From the NCBI RefSeq assembly GCF_001623525.1, contig NZ_CP015225.1:434001-498000 (forward strand): a DNA stretch of 64,000 nt, written 5' to 3'. How positions within the stretch are numbered: position 1 is the first letter of the stretch; each line of letters begins with the position of its first letter. Under the pieces are notes generated by a model, which made no database searches, had not been told where the DNA came from, and worked only from the letters and a program-made list of their open reading frames with translations. Shown here in pieces: positions 9,367 through 18,633 of the stretch. This DNA comes from Pseudomonas fluorescens (GTDB lineage Bacteria; Pseudomonadota; Gammaproteobacteria; Pseudomonadales; Pseudomonadaceae). The translations under genes were made by a program, and so were the position numbers.

Positions 9367-9390
9367 GTTCGGGAACCATCCTAAAACAGC

Positions 9391-9480
9391 TGCGGGAGCG
9401 AGCTTGCTCGCGAAGGCGTCGGCAGATTCGGCATTGAGGCAAGCTGATCCACCGCCATCGCGAGCAAGCTCGCTCCCACA
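9391..9480. repeat. REP doublet (REPIN-type)
   Basis: Inverted REP units, TGCGGGAGCGAGCTTGCTCG at 9391 and the mirror copy ending CGCTCCCACA at 9480. They fill the gap between the convergent Lrp-type regulator and hydrolase genes and probably fold as a shared transcript-end hairpin. Confidence 0.9.
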
Positions 9481-9494
9481 AGGGATCTGGGCTT

Positions 9495-10448
9495 TTATTC
9501 CTTGAGGAAGGTCAGCAGATCCTGATTGAGACGATCCTTGTGCGTCTCGGTCAAGCCGTGCGGCGCGCCAGGGTAGACGATCAGTCGAGCGCCCTTGATC
9601 AGCGCCGCCGAGGCCCGGCCTGAAGCGTCGATAGGCACGATCTGGTCGTCATCGCCATGGATCACCAGCGTCGGCACATCGAATTTCTTCAAATCGCCGC
9701 GGAAGTCGGTAGCCGAGAATGCCGCGATCGAGTCATAGGTATTCTTGCTGCCACCCTGCATGCCTTGCACCCAGAACGACTGGATCAACCCCTGGGATGG
9801 CTTGGCGCCCTTGCGGTTGTAGCCGTAGAACGGGCCCGAGGCAATGTCCAGGTACAGCTGCGAGCGGTTCTCCAGGGATGCCTTGCGCAGGCCATCGAAC
9901 ACCTCGATAGGCAAGCCACCGGGGTTGGTGTCTGTCTTGAGCATCAACGGCGGGACAGAGGACACCAGCACGGCCTTCTTCACTCGAGCGGTGCCGTGAC
10001 GGCCGATGTAGCGAGCCACTTCACCGCCCCCTGTCGAGAAGCCCACCAAGGTGACGTCCTTCAGGTCCAGCGCTTCAATCACCGCCGCCAGGTCATCGGC
10101 ATAGTGATCCATGTCGTTGCCTTCCCAAGGCTGGCTGGAGCGACCGTGGCCGCGACGGTCATGAGCCACCACGCGATAACCCTTCGAGGCGAGGAACATC
10201 ATCTGGCCTTCCCAGCTGTCGGAGTCCAGTGGCCAGCCGTGGCTGAAGGTCACGACCTGACCATCGCGCGGGCCCCAGTCCTTGTAATACAGCTGGACGC
10301 CATCCTGGGTGGTGATGTAACTGGCGGACTGAACCACGCTGCCGACAGCAGACGCGCTGGTAGCGGACTGGACAGGTGACGCGGCTTCGGCGCTGAGGGT
10401 GGCCAATGCCAGGGTGGCGACAGCGAGGGTGCGGTTGAATGTGTTCAT
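9495..10448 (-). CDS. Secreted alpha/beta hydrolase, non-heme chloroperoxidase-like
   Basis: Protein of 317 residues with an N-terminal signal peptide (about 1-22, ending in SAEA), so it is exported. The alpha/beta-hydrolase triad is clear: nucleophile Ser138 in GFSTGG, Asp in HGDDDQIVP (about 266-268) and His297 in GAPHG; the [10 protein letters not shown] loop forms the oxyanion hole. This is the pattern of cofactor-free haloperoxidases and related esterases. The ATG at 10448 is chosen over one five codons upstream because GGAGAGAGAAACG precedes it and the signal peptide then begins properly. True substrate unknown. Confidence 0.83.
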   Translation of the reverse strand: MNTFNRTLAVATLALATLSAEAASPVQSATSASAVGSVVQSASYITTQDGVQLYYKDWGPRDGQVVTFSHGWPLDSDSWEGQMMFLASKGYRVVAHDRRGHGRSSQPWEGNDMDHYADDLAAVIEALDLKDVTLVGFSTGGGEVARYIGRHGTARVKKAVLVSSVPPLMLKTDTNPGGLPIEVFDGLRKASLENRSQLYLDIASGPFYGYNRKGAKPSQGLIQSFWVQGMQGGSKNTYDSIAAFSATDFRGDLKKFDVPTLVIHGDDDQIVPIDASGRASAALIKGARLIVYPGAPHGLTETHKDRLNQDLLTFLKE

Positions 10449-10632
10449 CGTTTCTCTCTCCATAAGGTCAGTTTGATCTGCGGCGATCGTCGTCGATCGC
10501 GTTGGTGGGCAGATTAGAGAGAGAGGCCGAGGACGAGAACGGCGCCGGTATCGATAGCAACTATGGGAAAATCGGATAGCTGCGTTTCGCTTCGGTTGCG
10601 TGTGAATGGTCGGCGCGGGTTATGGTGACCTT

Positions 10633-10726
10633 GTGGCGAGGGGATTTCTCCCCGCTGGGTTGCGCAGCAACCCCAAAATTTAAGGGGACTGCTACGCAGC
10701 CCAACGGGGATAAATCCCCTCGCCAC
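10633..10726. repeat. Palindromic repeat, GTGGCGAGGGGA...TCCCCTCGCCAC family
   Basis: A long imperfect inverted repeat: outer arms GTGGCGAGGGGATTTCTCCC and its mirror GGGATAAATCCCCTCGCCAC, inner arms GGGTTGCGCAGCAACCCC and GCTACGCAGCCC. It fills most of the 299-base gap between the hydrolase and VOC genes. Relatives stand at 43710, 43877, 45941 and 56301. Confidence 0.85.
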
Positions 10727-10747
10727 AATTGCCTGCTCTGTACAGAT

Positions 10748-11395
10748 TCACACGGATGAAAGCGGCAGTGTCTTCAGGCCATTTGGCGTTTGAATATGCG
10801 CCACCAGGTAGGGAGCCGAAGACCCTTGCCGTGCATGAAGATGAACCGGGCCAGAAAAGTTCATGGCCGTCAGGATCGCGCTGACTTTTTCCGGATCCGT
10901 ATGGAAGATCTCCAGCGCCAATAGCGCGCACCCCTTGTCCTGGAGCATGTCCGCAGGATGAGGCCCAGGCGCCCATTGAATGAGGGTGGGGACTGATCCA
11001 GCCATGGGAAGGCTTCCATCAGCCGGTATGGTGATTTGCCAATTCAGTGCTCCTCTCGTCATGGGTTCGACATCTCCGACAAGGCCAGGGCAGGCATCAC
11101 GAGCCGTATGGATATCATCGGTGCGTGCTACCCAGGTCGCCAGGCGTGCCGGCGAATCGGGGGCCAATTGATCGAGGCCGAACCAGCGTGCCCGGTGCGG
11201 ACGTAGGGCGGACGGGTCCACGGCAATCACTTCGAGGTAGACCCCGGGGCCAAGGTGCAGCAGCCTGTTATGGGTGCCCATGCGTGAGTGGACGCCACCC
11301 GGCTGAAGGTCGACGCCCAGCGCGTCAGTCACGAACGCGCAGCCGGTATCGAGGTCCGTTGCCACGATGACGAGGTGATCAAGGGTGGTTTTCAT
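10748..11395 (-). CDS. VOC family / glyoxalase-like domain protein
   Basis: Protein of 215 residues. The N-terminus (LDHLVIVATDLDTGCAFVTDALGV) is the classic start of vicinal-oxygen-chelate domains, followed by the RMGTHNRLLHLG and VYLEVIAVDP strands of the Glyoxalase_3 group. His and Glu residues at these strands could bind metal. The ATG at 11395 was taken because the domain begins directly after it; one more ATG lies four codons upstream. The reaction is not known. Confidence 0.78.
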   Translation of the reverse strand: MKTTLDHLVIVATDLDTGCAFVTDALGVDLQPGGVHSRMGTHNRLLHLGPGVYLEVIAVDPSALRPHRARWFGLDQLAPDSPARLATWVARTDDIHTARDACPGLVGDVEPMTRGALNWQITIPADGSLPMAGSVPTLIQWAPGPHPADMLQDKGCALLALEIFHTDPEKVSAILTAMNFSGPVHLHARQGSSAPYLVAHIQTPNGLKTLPLSSV

Positions 11396-11434
11396 GTGTT
11401 CATCCATCCGTGGGTTGGGAACTATCTGTCGTCA

Positions 11435-11668
11435 TCAACCAAAAGAAGGCATCGGCCCCAGCGAGTGCAAGATCCACATGACCGCCGCCACTGCTGCCAG
11501 CGCGGCGACCACAATGCCGATCAGCACCCATTTCAGGATTTTCTGCCCTTTCGACGGCTGGGACCTTGGCCCGTGTGCCTCGACCATGTGCCGAATTTCT
11601 CCGGCGCATCGCGGGCAAACAGCGGTGTCGTAAGGGAGGAGGGACCCGCATTGATCACAGTTTGTCAT
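11435..11668 (-). CDS. Small zinc-ribbon membrane protein
   Basis: Protein of 77 residues. Residues 1-25 form a zinc ribbon with two CxxC pairs (Cys4, Cys7, Cys18, Cys21); residues 45-68 form one hydrophobic membrane helix (VLIGIVVAALAAVAAVMWIL). Such proteins sit in the inner membrane with the ribbon in the cytoplasm. Lies 40 bases upstream of the VOC gene on the same strand. Function unknown. Confidence 0.72.
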   Translation of the reverse strand: MTNCDQCGSLLPYDTAVCPRCAGEIRHMVEAHGPRSQPSKGQKILKWVLIGIVVAALAAVAAVMWILHSLGPMPSFG

Positions 11669-11748
11669 GTCGTCACTTCGAGGCTCAAAGGAGGGGGTGC
11701 CCTTTATGGGCTCGTAAAAGCGGACCGAACATGTGTGGCGTCAGTCAC

Positions 11749-12549
11749 TTAATATTTGTAGACGATGCCCAGCCTGCCCATGATCTCCAAGGCATTGATC
11801 AGGCCCAGGCCGTTCATGGGCAGGCAGGCGAAGGCCTGGTATTCATCGAAGTGCGTGCCGATGGCCAACAACTTCAAGTTATGGGCCTCCAGCTGGGCGT
11901 TGAAATACTGCAGGAGCGCACGCTCCCAATCGTTGGCGCGGTTGATGGCATCGATGGCGTTACGCTCGGGCGCAGGGATTTCAATGCCCAACTGTCGCAG
12001 CGGGGCGAGGGCATTGACGGCATCGATCCCGCAGGACGACCACTCCTTCCATTCGAACCCGGCCAACTGATTGGTCTCGGTGAGTGCTGACTCGATCTGC
12101 GTCCAAGCCCAATCCCACTGCCCGGTAGGCGCCGGGATGTTCTGAATGAGCGCCTGCGCGCGCGCCTCGTCGAACAGGCAATCAAACAGATCGGCCAGGG
12201 TATCGGCCAAATCGGGCTGCGGCCCGTGTCCCTGGGTGTCCAGGTCGTGGCTCAAGCGCTGCCATAGACTGCTCAGCTCGGCCCAGTCCTCGTCGTCCAT
12301 GTCGTCATCGATCACCTGGGCCTTATGGCCGCGCAGGTAGTTATCCAGCCGTGTCTTGCGCACGCGTACGCTGCCCTCGGCGAGATCGACCTCATAGCTG
12401 CGGTAATCCAGGTAGTTGGTCTGGAAAACGATGCGGTCAGCAAACACCTCATGGGCGAGGCTTTCCTCAGCGTCGAAATACGCCGCGCCTTCGCAGTTGC
12501 CATGGGCGGTGATGATGCGTTGAAACGACAGTGGGTCGATCGGATTCAT
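11749..12549 (-). CDS. Conserved hypothetical protein
   Basis: Acidic cytosolic protein of 266 residues with no signal peptide or membrane helix. The N-terminal part has a DDDMDDEDWAEL acidic stretch, and the C-terminal third contains LLAIGTHFDEYQAFACLP, a segment I associate loosely with DUF6630-like immunity/hypothetical proteins, but I cannot confirm it. The frame is open over its full length with normal Pseudomonas codon use, so the gene is real; its role is not known. Confidence 0.7.
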   Translation of the reverse strand: MNPIDPLSFQRIITAHGNCEGAAYFDAEESLAHEVFADRIVFQTNYLDYRSYEVDLAEGSVRVRKTRLDNYLRGHKAQVIDDDMDDEDWAELSSLWQRLSHDLDTQGHGPQPDLADTLADLFDCLFDEARAQALIQNIPAPTGQWDWAWTQIESALTETNQLAGFEWKEWSSCGIDAVNALAPLRQLGIEIPAPERNAIDAINRANDWERALLQYFNAQLEAHNLKLLAIGTHFDEYQAFACLPMNGLGLINALEIMGRLGIVYKY

Positions 12550-12763
12550 GTGGGCGGGTCACAGGAAGAAGGGCGAAACGGAAGCGCGGCGTACGCTGTC
12601 CGATATCCAGATCGTGCTGATCGTACACCAAGGCCTGGAGATTGCTAAGGGCGGAATGTGGGCTGCGTCAACTGGCGGGCGCGTGTTTGGGTCTATGCTT
12701 ACCTTGCCCCTTTGAACCAAGCCCGTCCATGCACAAACACCGAACAATCCACCGGGAGAACAT

Positions 12764-13513
12764 GTGAGACATTCGACACCGGTTGCAGCGCTGATCTGCC
12801 TATTGCTTGGCACGGTTGATGCCAGGGCCGAGGAGTATCAAGTCATCACCGAAGAGTGGGCACCGTACAACTATCAGGAAAACAATCAGCTCACCGGCAT
12901 GACCACCGAGATCGTCCGGGCCATCATGGCGCTCACCGGGAATGACTTCGAGGTGCTGTTGCAGCCGAGTATGCGAGCCACCCAGGTACTGAAGACGCGA
13001 CCCAAGACCATCATGTACTCCCTGTTCCGCACACCGGAGCGCGAGCCGTTGTACAAATGGGTCGGACCGATCGTGGAGGAGTCCATCCACCCCTATCAAC
13101 TGGCCAGTACGCCGCCGGTGAACTCCCTGGAACAACTGCTGCATGCCCCGCAGATCACCACCCGTCACGCCGGCCTGGTGCCGCAGATGTTGCAGTCGCT
13201 GGGCTTCAACAACCTGGATAAAAGCGCCACCGAGAGCAAGTTGCTTTACCGCATGCTGCTTGCCGGGCGCACCGGCATCATCATCGGTGACACCGATGCG
13301 GGCGTGGCTTATTACAGCCGTCAGTTGAACATCGCGCCGGGCACCTTGCGACGGATCCCTATCGAACTGTATCGCTCATCGCTGTACATCGCCTTCAGCC
13401 CTGACAGTGAGGATGAAGTGGTGGCGGCGTGGGCCAGTGCGTTGGAGAAGTTGCGGCGTTCCGGGGAGTTGGAGCGGATTCAGCGGCGGTATGAGGGGGC
13501 GGTGGGGCAATGA
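12764..13513 (+). CDS. Periplasmic solute-binding protein (SBP_bac_3 type)
   Basis: Exported protein of 249 residues: a signal peptide (about 1-22, ending DARA) is followed by the EEWAPYNYQENNQLTGMTTEIV start typical of family-3 amino-acid-binding proteins, and by GIIIGDTDAGVAYY in the second lobe. No permease or ATPase gene is next to it, so it may be an orphan binding protein or a sensor partner. A GTG start at 12764 with GGGAGA just upstream is used; an overlapping ATG is followed at once by a stop. Confidence 0.82.
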   Translation: MRHSTPVAALICLLLGTVDARAEEYQVITEEWAPYNYQENNQLTGMTTEIVRAIMALTGNDFEVLLQPSMRATQVLKTRPKTIMYSLFRTPEREPLYKWVGPIVEESIHPYQLASTPPVNSLEQLLHAPQITTRHAGLVPQMLQSLGFNNLDKSATESKLLYRMLLAGRTGIIIGDTDAGVAYYSRQLNIAPGTLRRIPIELYRSSLYIAFSPDSEDEVVAAWASALEKLRRSGELERIQRRYEGAVGQ

Positions 13514-13553
13514 GCGCGCGGAACCGGCGAAAGCCGGCCCCGCAGACCTGCAC

Positions 13554-14942
13554 TCACTTCACGCTCTGCACATGCATGTCGATGGATATCGAGTCATTTT
13601 TGTCAGTACTGGCGTGATAGAAGAACCCATAGTCAACCAAGTAGTAATAGTGCTTCAGCGGCACGACTGTTGAGCTTGGGCGCTGTTCACGGCAGCTCAA
13701 CGCCTTGGCGTTACCGCTCAAGGCTGGGTTCAGTCGTTTGGCTGGCCCTTCACTGTCGACGGTACAGTCGAAGGTTTTCGGTTCCTTGCCCACGGTGCCG
13801 ATCAGATTGCTGGTGAGGCTGCCCTGGCGGGTAAAGCCCAACTGACTGCCCACAGGCATACGCTGCCAATCGCCACGGAAACTCAGGCTGTTGACCACCT
13901 CGGTGTTCTCGGAACGCGTGGCCTGCTCTGTGCCCGATAGCCTGATCAGGCCGCGCCAGTTGATCTGGCGACCATTGAGGTTTTCGCTTTTGTGAACAAT
14001 GCTGAGCTGCCGGGTCACAGGGTCAGTGGACAGGAAGTACTCAGTACGCTCCGGCCAACTTTCTTGGGCATGACTGGCGGTGCCTGCCAACTCAATATAA
14101 GTCAGCGTCTTGACCGGGGCCGGCATGTGAAGTTGCTCAATGCTCCTCAACACACCTGGGTTGATGTCGGGCAGAGCGTCCGCCGCGATCGGTGCTTTGG
14201 TACGTGACTTGAACGTCGGCAGAGTGGCAATGGTCGTAGGCGCGTTGCACACGAGTTCAAAAACCTTCAACTGATCCTGAGTGGCCGCTGTCATCGCCTT
14301 GGCCTCGGGAAACATCTCGATTTTCCCGTCAGTGACCTCGTTATTGGCATTGAGGTAATAACGGGCCAACAGCGTGACCTTTCGCGCTGCGCAGTCCAGC
14401 GTGTACTGCTCGCGGGTCTGCGTGAAAGGAGACCGACTCAGCGGGTTCAGGCGGGTCTGCGGCTCGTCGTAGGCCATCCAGAACTGCACCTGTTTACCGT
14501 TTTTGCGCACGCTGCTGTTATCCAGCAACAGCCACCGTTCAGCGTCCCCCTTCATCACCTGGCGCCAATCCGGAGCGGGGAGGTTTTTACACGCCTGGGT
14601 GAACTCCCGGTTGTTCATCAGCGTGGCGTGATAACGCTCGGGCAACGCTGTTGGCGGGGCATAGTGGCCGCTATTGTTGGCGTAGGAGCGGCGGAGCATG
14701 AACGAGTAAACCTGGTTGACCTGAGGTCTGGAGCAGGCCGCCGAAAACTGAACCGTTTGCCAGAAGGGTATGTTCGGTTCGCGGGGGGCGAACACCTGGA
14801 AGTTGATGACGTCGCCTTCGCGCATCAGGCTATTGGGCGTCAACGGCTGAGCGAGCAGGGTGGCTTGCTTATCGGCTGGTGGCTGTTGGCTGGCGCAGGC
14901 GGTTAGCAGCACTGAGGCGATGAGAAGGGTAGGGCGTTGCAC
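13554..14942 (-). CDS. Putative lipoprotein of unknown function
   Basis: Protein of 462 residues with a lipoprotein signal: hydrophobic stretch 5-15 and a lipobox LLTAC with Cys16, so it should be membrane-anchored in the envelope. No known domain recognised in the rest. I prefer the GTG at 14942, seven bases after GGAG, to the ATG seven codons upstream, which has no ribosome-binding site. Convergent with the solute-binding protein gene, with a short GCCGG-type hairpin in the 40-base gap. Confidence 0.72.
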   Translation of the reverse strand: MQRPTLLIASVLLTACASQQPPADKQATLLAQPLTPNSLMREGDVINFQVFAPREPNIPFWQTVQFSAACSRPQVNQVYSFMLRRSYANNSGHYAPPTALPERYHATLMNNREFTQACKNLPAPDWRQVMKGDAERWLLLDNSSVRKNGKQVQFWMAYDEPQTRLNPLSRSPFTQTREQYTLDCAARKVTLLARYYLNANNEVTDGKIEMFPEAKAMTAATQDQLKVFELVCNAPTTIATLPTFKSRTKAPIAADALPDINPGVLRSIEQLHMPAPVKTLTYIELAGTASHAQESWPERTEYFLSTDPVTRQLSIVHKSENLNGRQINWRGLIRLSGTEQATRSENTEVVNSLSFRGDWQRMPVGSQLGFTRQGSLTSNLIGTVGKEPKTFDCTVDSEGPAKRLNPALSGNAKALSCREQRPSSTVVPLKHYYYLVDYGFFYHASTDKNDSISIDMHVQSVK

Positions 14943-15191
14943 AGATGTCTCCGGTAAGTCCATTGAGGGAGGCGGGGTGGGGCGATGTCTTGGGGCTGGG
15001 GCTTAGAATAGAGGGAGTGATTAGCAGATGCGAGCCCTGGCCAGCAATCAGGCCGGCCAGCGTCGGTGAAACGACGACTACCGGCCTGTGGCACTGCATC
15101 GAGCCACAACACGGGTTGGGGCTTAACGGAACGTCCAATGGGTAACTGGTTTACCTACGGGCGCTAGGCCAAAGGTATAACACGGACCCAT

Positions 15192-15776
15192 TCATGTATG
15201 AGTTTTATCCTCTACCGTCTTCAAGTAGGCCGCAGGTACCGACTCCACAAGCCAAACGCCGTTGTCCGCCTGAAAGAACCGAACCCCTGCCTGTTTCATA
15301 CCCTGTACATCAACAGCGAGTAGAACAGGTTGTCCATAGCGCTTGCCGACGGCCATTGCCGTTTCGGGACTTTCAGTCAGATGGACATGGTGCCGACTGC
15401 CTGGGATCAAGCCCTGCACCTCGATGGAGGCCATGAAGCGGCTGGCGGTTCCATGATAGAGCTGGGCAGGTGGTGTTTTTTCGACGTGTTGCACCTGGAC
15501 TTGCCCGGTGCTGTGACCTTGTGCGGCTCGAATGCGTTGGCCATCTTCAGAGAGCGTGAAACGCTTCTTTTCGTTGGTCTCGACCACCTCGTGCAGCATC
15601 TGGTAGTCGAAGGTATGGCCATGTTGGTGGGCGTTCGAAATCAGATTATCAATGTCGGCCCAACCGTCGCGGTCCAGGACTAGCCCCATGGATTCGGGGG
15701 CGTGGCGTAGTACGTAGCTGAGGAGCTTGCTGATGTCGTCGCGTTGTTTCTTGTTCAAGGAAAGGTCCGTTTTCAT
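15192..15776 (-). CDS. kptA: RNA 2'-phosphotransferase (Tpt1/KptA family)
   Basis: Protein of 194 residues. Family members remove an internal 2'-phosphate from RNA with NAD+, releasing ADP-ribose cyclic phosphate. The two signature blocks are present: KLLSYVLRHAPESMGLVLD with Arg24-His25, DGW, then IRAAQGHS (about 82-89) and LYHGTASRF...HVHLTESPETA of the NAD-binding half. The frame is open a further 150 codons upstream, but homology starts at the ATG at 15776. Bacterial KptA has no obvious tRNA-splicing role, so its target here is unknown. Confidence 0.88.
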   Translation of the reverse strand: MKTDLSLNKKQRDDISKLLSYVLRHAPESMGLVLDRDGWADIDNLISNAHQHGHTFDYQMLHEVVETNEKKRFTLSEDGQRIRAAQGHSTGQVQVQHVEKTPPAQLYHGTASRFMASIEVQGLIPGSRHHVHLTESPETAMAVGKRYGQPVLLAVDVQGMKQAGVRFFQADNGVWLVESVPAAYLKTVEDKTHT

Positions 15777-15993
15777 TAGCTGATTGCAAATAGTACTGTG
15801 CTTGGTTGTATGGCGGCACTCAAACGAACGTTGCCCGCAGGCCGACGCGGGCAGTTTCGTCGGCTTTGGCGCACAAGGTAAGGGATTCCCACGGTTTCGC
15901 AGGCGTTGTGATGGCTGCGCGGGGAAACGGCGTATCGACTGATTTCGGGGGGCGTGAGGCAGGCGCATGATGAAATCACTCGCGGCAGTCTTT

Positions 15994-16245
15994 CTACCGC
16001 GCTTGATAGTACTGCGCTCTACGCCTGGCTTCTTCCCGCTCCATTTCTTCATAATGCTTGCGTTCTTCCCGCTCCCTCGCTTGATGGCGCTCGCGGTGTT
16101 TCCTGTCTGCTGCTCTATCCATTTCGCGCTGGTGTTCCCAGTGACGCCTGTTTGCCTCTCGATAGTCCTGGTTCCGATCACCGGCAAATGCGCCCGCTGA
16201 GGTGAAGCCAATCCAGGCGAGTACAAAAATGGCAGCCATTTTCAT
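15994..16245 (-). CDS. Small exported, highly charged protein
   Basis: Protein of 83 residues with a signal peptide (1-21, ending GAFA) and a mature part made almost wholly of Arg, Glu, His and Lys (REANRRHWEHQREMDRAADR-type), predicted to form one long charged helix. No family recognised. The clean signal peptide speaks for a real gene. Confidence 0.55.
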   Translation of the reverse strand: MKMAAIFVLAWIGFTSAGAFAGDRNQDYREANRRHWEHQREMDRAADRKHRERHQAREREERKHYEEMEREEARRRAQYYQAR

Positions 16246-16344
16246 GTGATTGTCTCTCTAGCGCAGAGGTATGCAGGGGGTGCCATTTGCGGCTTCCGGT
16301 AGACCATAAGGATGGTCGCAAGTGCACTGCTTTGGGTTGAGAGG

Positions 16345-16517
16345 GGACGTTCCAAGTGGGCGCCAACGTTAATGCCGTTGTAGCCACTCGGGATGCCGTC
16401 ATATATCAAGTTGTCGATTTCAAAACCGCGCGCCTTGTAGATCTGCCGACCAGGACCAGAGGAAAAGTCCAGGAACAAACCGGGCGTCGCCTTGACCACG
16501 TCGTTGATGTCGGTCAT
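16345..16517 (-). pseudogene. TonB-dependent siderophore receptor fragment (plug domain)
   Basis: The first 53 codons read TDINDVVKATPGLFLDFSS, then IYKARGFEIDNLIYDGIPSG and YNGINVGA. This is the plug-domain segment of FpvA-type receptors, with no signal peptide before it and no barrel after it. An in-frame TGA lies just upstream. After about 16359 the similarity stops. It is a relic of a deleted receptor gene next to the acid-sugar locus. Confidence 0.75.
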
Positions 16518-16562
16518 CGGTTTTCATGTGGTGGAGCGAGGGTTTCCGATCCGTCGGGGTGT

Positions 16563-16666
16563 AACGCATTGAGAATGCGTTGATGCGGAAAAACCTGAGG
16601 TGCGGAGCATGAATGCCCAGGGGAGCAAGTCTCTGCGGCTAATTAATCCAGATGCGTTGCATCTGG
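16563..16666. other. Gap before the SDR gene with two short perfect palindromes
   Basis: The 294-base gap 16518-16811 holds no convincing gene. It has two 8-bp perfect inverted repeats with 3-base loops, AACGCATT-GAG-AATGCGTT at 16563-16581 and CCAGATGC-GTT-GCATCTGG at 16648-16666. These could be regulator sites for the SDR gene; nothing more can be said from sequence. Confidence 0.45.
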
Positions 16667-16811
16667 GCTGAGGTACTGAGACCAGGCACGGCGGTCAGTG
16701 AGTTTTTGTGACAGCCGAGCGAATTTTTATCGATTGCTGGATTGACAGCGCCTTCTTAGGATTTCCACTGACCAACTGGGCTTGGCAACGATAATAAAAG
16801 AGGAATTCTCG

Positions 16812-17579
16812 ATGACGCTTGCAAACAAGAAAGTCGCCGTAATTACCGGCGGCGCTATGGGTATCGGAGCGGAAGCGGCAAGTGCGCTGGCGAGTGATGG
16901 CCACCATGTAATCATTTGCGACATCAATACCACCGAGGCCGAACGTTTCGCGCAACAGCTGCGTGACCAAGGTTTCTGCGCCGATGCCTTCCAGATCGAT
17001 GTCGGTACACCTGCCTCTGTGTCTGCTGCGTTCGAATGGGTTGAGGCCAAGTTTGGGCGCTGCGATGTGTTGGTCAATTCTGCAGGCATCGCCAAGACCA
17101 TGCCTTTCCTGGAATTTGATGCCGATGTCTTCAACCGGACAATGCTGATCAATGTCACGGGCACGTTCTTGTGCTGCCAGCTGGCGGCACGCATCATGCG
17201 TAAGCACGAGTTCGGTCGGATCATCAACATTGCCTCCGTTGCCGGGATGCGCGCAGTGGGCAAAGGCCGGACGGCCTACGGCACATCAAAAGGTGCTGTG
17301 ATCGCGCTGACAAGGCAGATGGCCGTCGAACTGAGCGAATACGGAATCACCGCAAATGCCATCGCCCCTGGACCGGTCGATACGCCGATGACCAAAGAGC
17401 TGCACAGCGATGAGTTCCGTAAGGCTTACAGCAATGCCATCCCAGCGAAACGTTATGGCACCACGCGTGAAATCGCCGGAGCAGTCAGCTATCTGGCGTC
17501 TGACGTCTCAGCTTACGTCAACGGAATTGTCCTGCCCGTGGATGGTGGTTTCCTTGCGTGGGGCGCTGGCGATATCTGA
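16812..17579 (+). CDS. SDR family NAD-dependent oxidoreductase of the acid-sugar locus
   Basis: Classical short-chain dehydrogenase of 255 residues: cofactor loop TGGAMGIG (12-19), Asp37 after the second strand, which favours NAD over NADP, NSAG at 89-92, and catalytic Ser142, Tyr156 and Lys160 (YGTSK). GAGGA lies seven bases before the ATG at 16812. The LysR gene downstream points toward it and the RuBisCO-like/kinase genes follow beyond that. I infer that it oxidises a hydroxyl of an acid sugar to the oxo acid used by the kinase and RuBisCO-like protein; a plain 3-oxoacyl reductase is the alternative. Confidence 0.85.
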   Translation: MTLANKKVAVITGGAMGIGAEAASALASDGHHVIICDINTTEAERFAQQLRDQGFCADAFQIDVGTPASVSAAFEWVEAKFGRCDVLVNSAGIAKTMPFLEFDADVFNRTMLINVTGTFLCCQLAARIMRKHEFGRIINIASVAGMRAVGKGRTAYGTSKGAVIALTRQMAVELSEYGITANAIAPGPVDTPMTKELHSDEFRKAYSNAIPAKRYGTTREIAGAVSYLASDVSAYVNGIVLPVDGGFLAWGAGDI

Positions 17580-17637
17580 GTTGCGCTGATACGAATAAAC
17601 GGGGTGCGTAATGACTAGGCACTCCCTGTGCGGCTGA

Positions 17638-18516
17638 TCATTCGGCCGCCATTTCTTCTACGATCCACTTCACCAGGTCTGCTGTGTCGGCCCGCGCTCT
17701 GGCGTTGGGCGAGATCCACAGCACCAATTTTTCCGGGCCTTCAACACAGCCAAACGGGGCTACCAGCGCGCCGCTCTCCAGTTCCGCTTGCACCAGCATC
17801 CGCGGCACACAGGCAAATCCCAAGCCGACCTTAGCCGCTTGAATCAGCAGATAGAAATGCTCGAAGTATTCCAATTCAGGGGGATCGGGCATGGTCATCT
17901 GCAACGCTGAATACCATTCTTTCCAAGCATGCGGGCGAGTCTTGGTAGCCAGCAGCTTTTTGCCGCTCAAGTCGCTCACTTGCTGCACACCTGAAGCCTT
18001 AAGGTAATCAGGCGAGCATATAGCCCCAATCCATTCATTGGCCAACGGGATCGGCGCGATGCCGGGAGGTGGGTCAATGCTTTCCAAGCGTATTGCGACG
18101 CTGACGCCATCTTGGACAAAGTCGATTGGACCGTGTCCGGTTCTCAAGCCCAGCTCCATCGTCGGAAAGTTGCTGTGCAACCCGGCAAGCCTGGGTAGCA
18201 ACCAATGCATCATGATCGACGCCGAACATGACAGCTCCAGCGGTTGAGGGCGCACTTCGTCAATACTTTGCTGGATCAAGTTGAATGCGCGGCTCAAGCC
18301 AGCGGCAAGGCGCGCGCCTTCTGGAGTCAGTTTAGTGCCATGCGCATTGCGCGTGAGCAAGACGACCCCCAGCACATCCTCAAGCGTCCGAATGTGTCGG
18401 CTGATAGCACCGTGAGTCACGGAAAGGGCATCAGCGGCTTCGCCGAAGGTGCCTTTCCTCGCAACCATTTCGAAAGCTCTGAGTGCATTGAGAGACGGTC
18501 GCGGAGGGGATGACAT
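17638..18516 (-). CDS. LysR family regulator (GcvA-like) of the acid-sugar locus
   Basis: Regulator of 292 residues. The N-terminal winged helix (SLNALRAFEMVARKGTFGEA, then HGAISRHIRTLEDVLG) is followed by a periplasmic-binding-type effector domain with PLLANEW-like and LLIQAAKVGLGFACVPR segments, as in the GcvA/AmpR subgroup. GAGG lies before the ATG at 18516; an upstream start would add eight residues. It is divergent from the RuBisCO-like gene, with a 191-base control region between, so it most likely controls that operon and perhaps the SDR gene. Confidence 0.88.
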   Translation of the reverse strand: MSSPPRPSLNALRAFEMVARKGTFGEAADALSVTHGAISRHIRTLEDVLGVVLLTRNAHGTKLTPEGARLAAGLSRAFNLIQQSIDEVRPQPLELSCSASIMMHWLLPRLAGLHSNFPTMELGLRTGHGPIDFVQDGVSVAIRLESIDPPPGIAPIPLANEWIGAICSPDYLKASGVQQVSDLSGKKLLATKTRPHAWKEWYSALQMTMPDPPELEYFEHFYLLIQAAKVGLGFACVPRMLVQAELESGALVAPFGCVEGPEKLVLWISPNARARADTADLVKWIVEEMAAE

Positions 18517-18633
18517 GTGCGCACCTCGTGAACAGGCCATGGCGACCAGAGCGCCGGTCGAATCAGAAGCCTAATGTGAGTTTTTCTCAACTTAGCGGGA
18601 AATCATATCGTTAGCCCGTCAGCAGGGTCAATG

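Noticed and set aside
15777..16226. Extension of the kptA frame by 150 codons upstream.
   Set aside because: The Tpt1 fold begins at the ATG at 15776; the extension overlaps another small gene in a different frame and is low-complexity.
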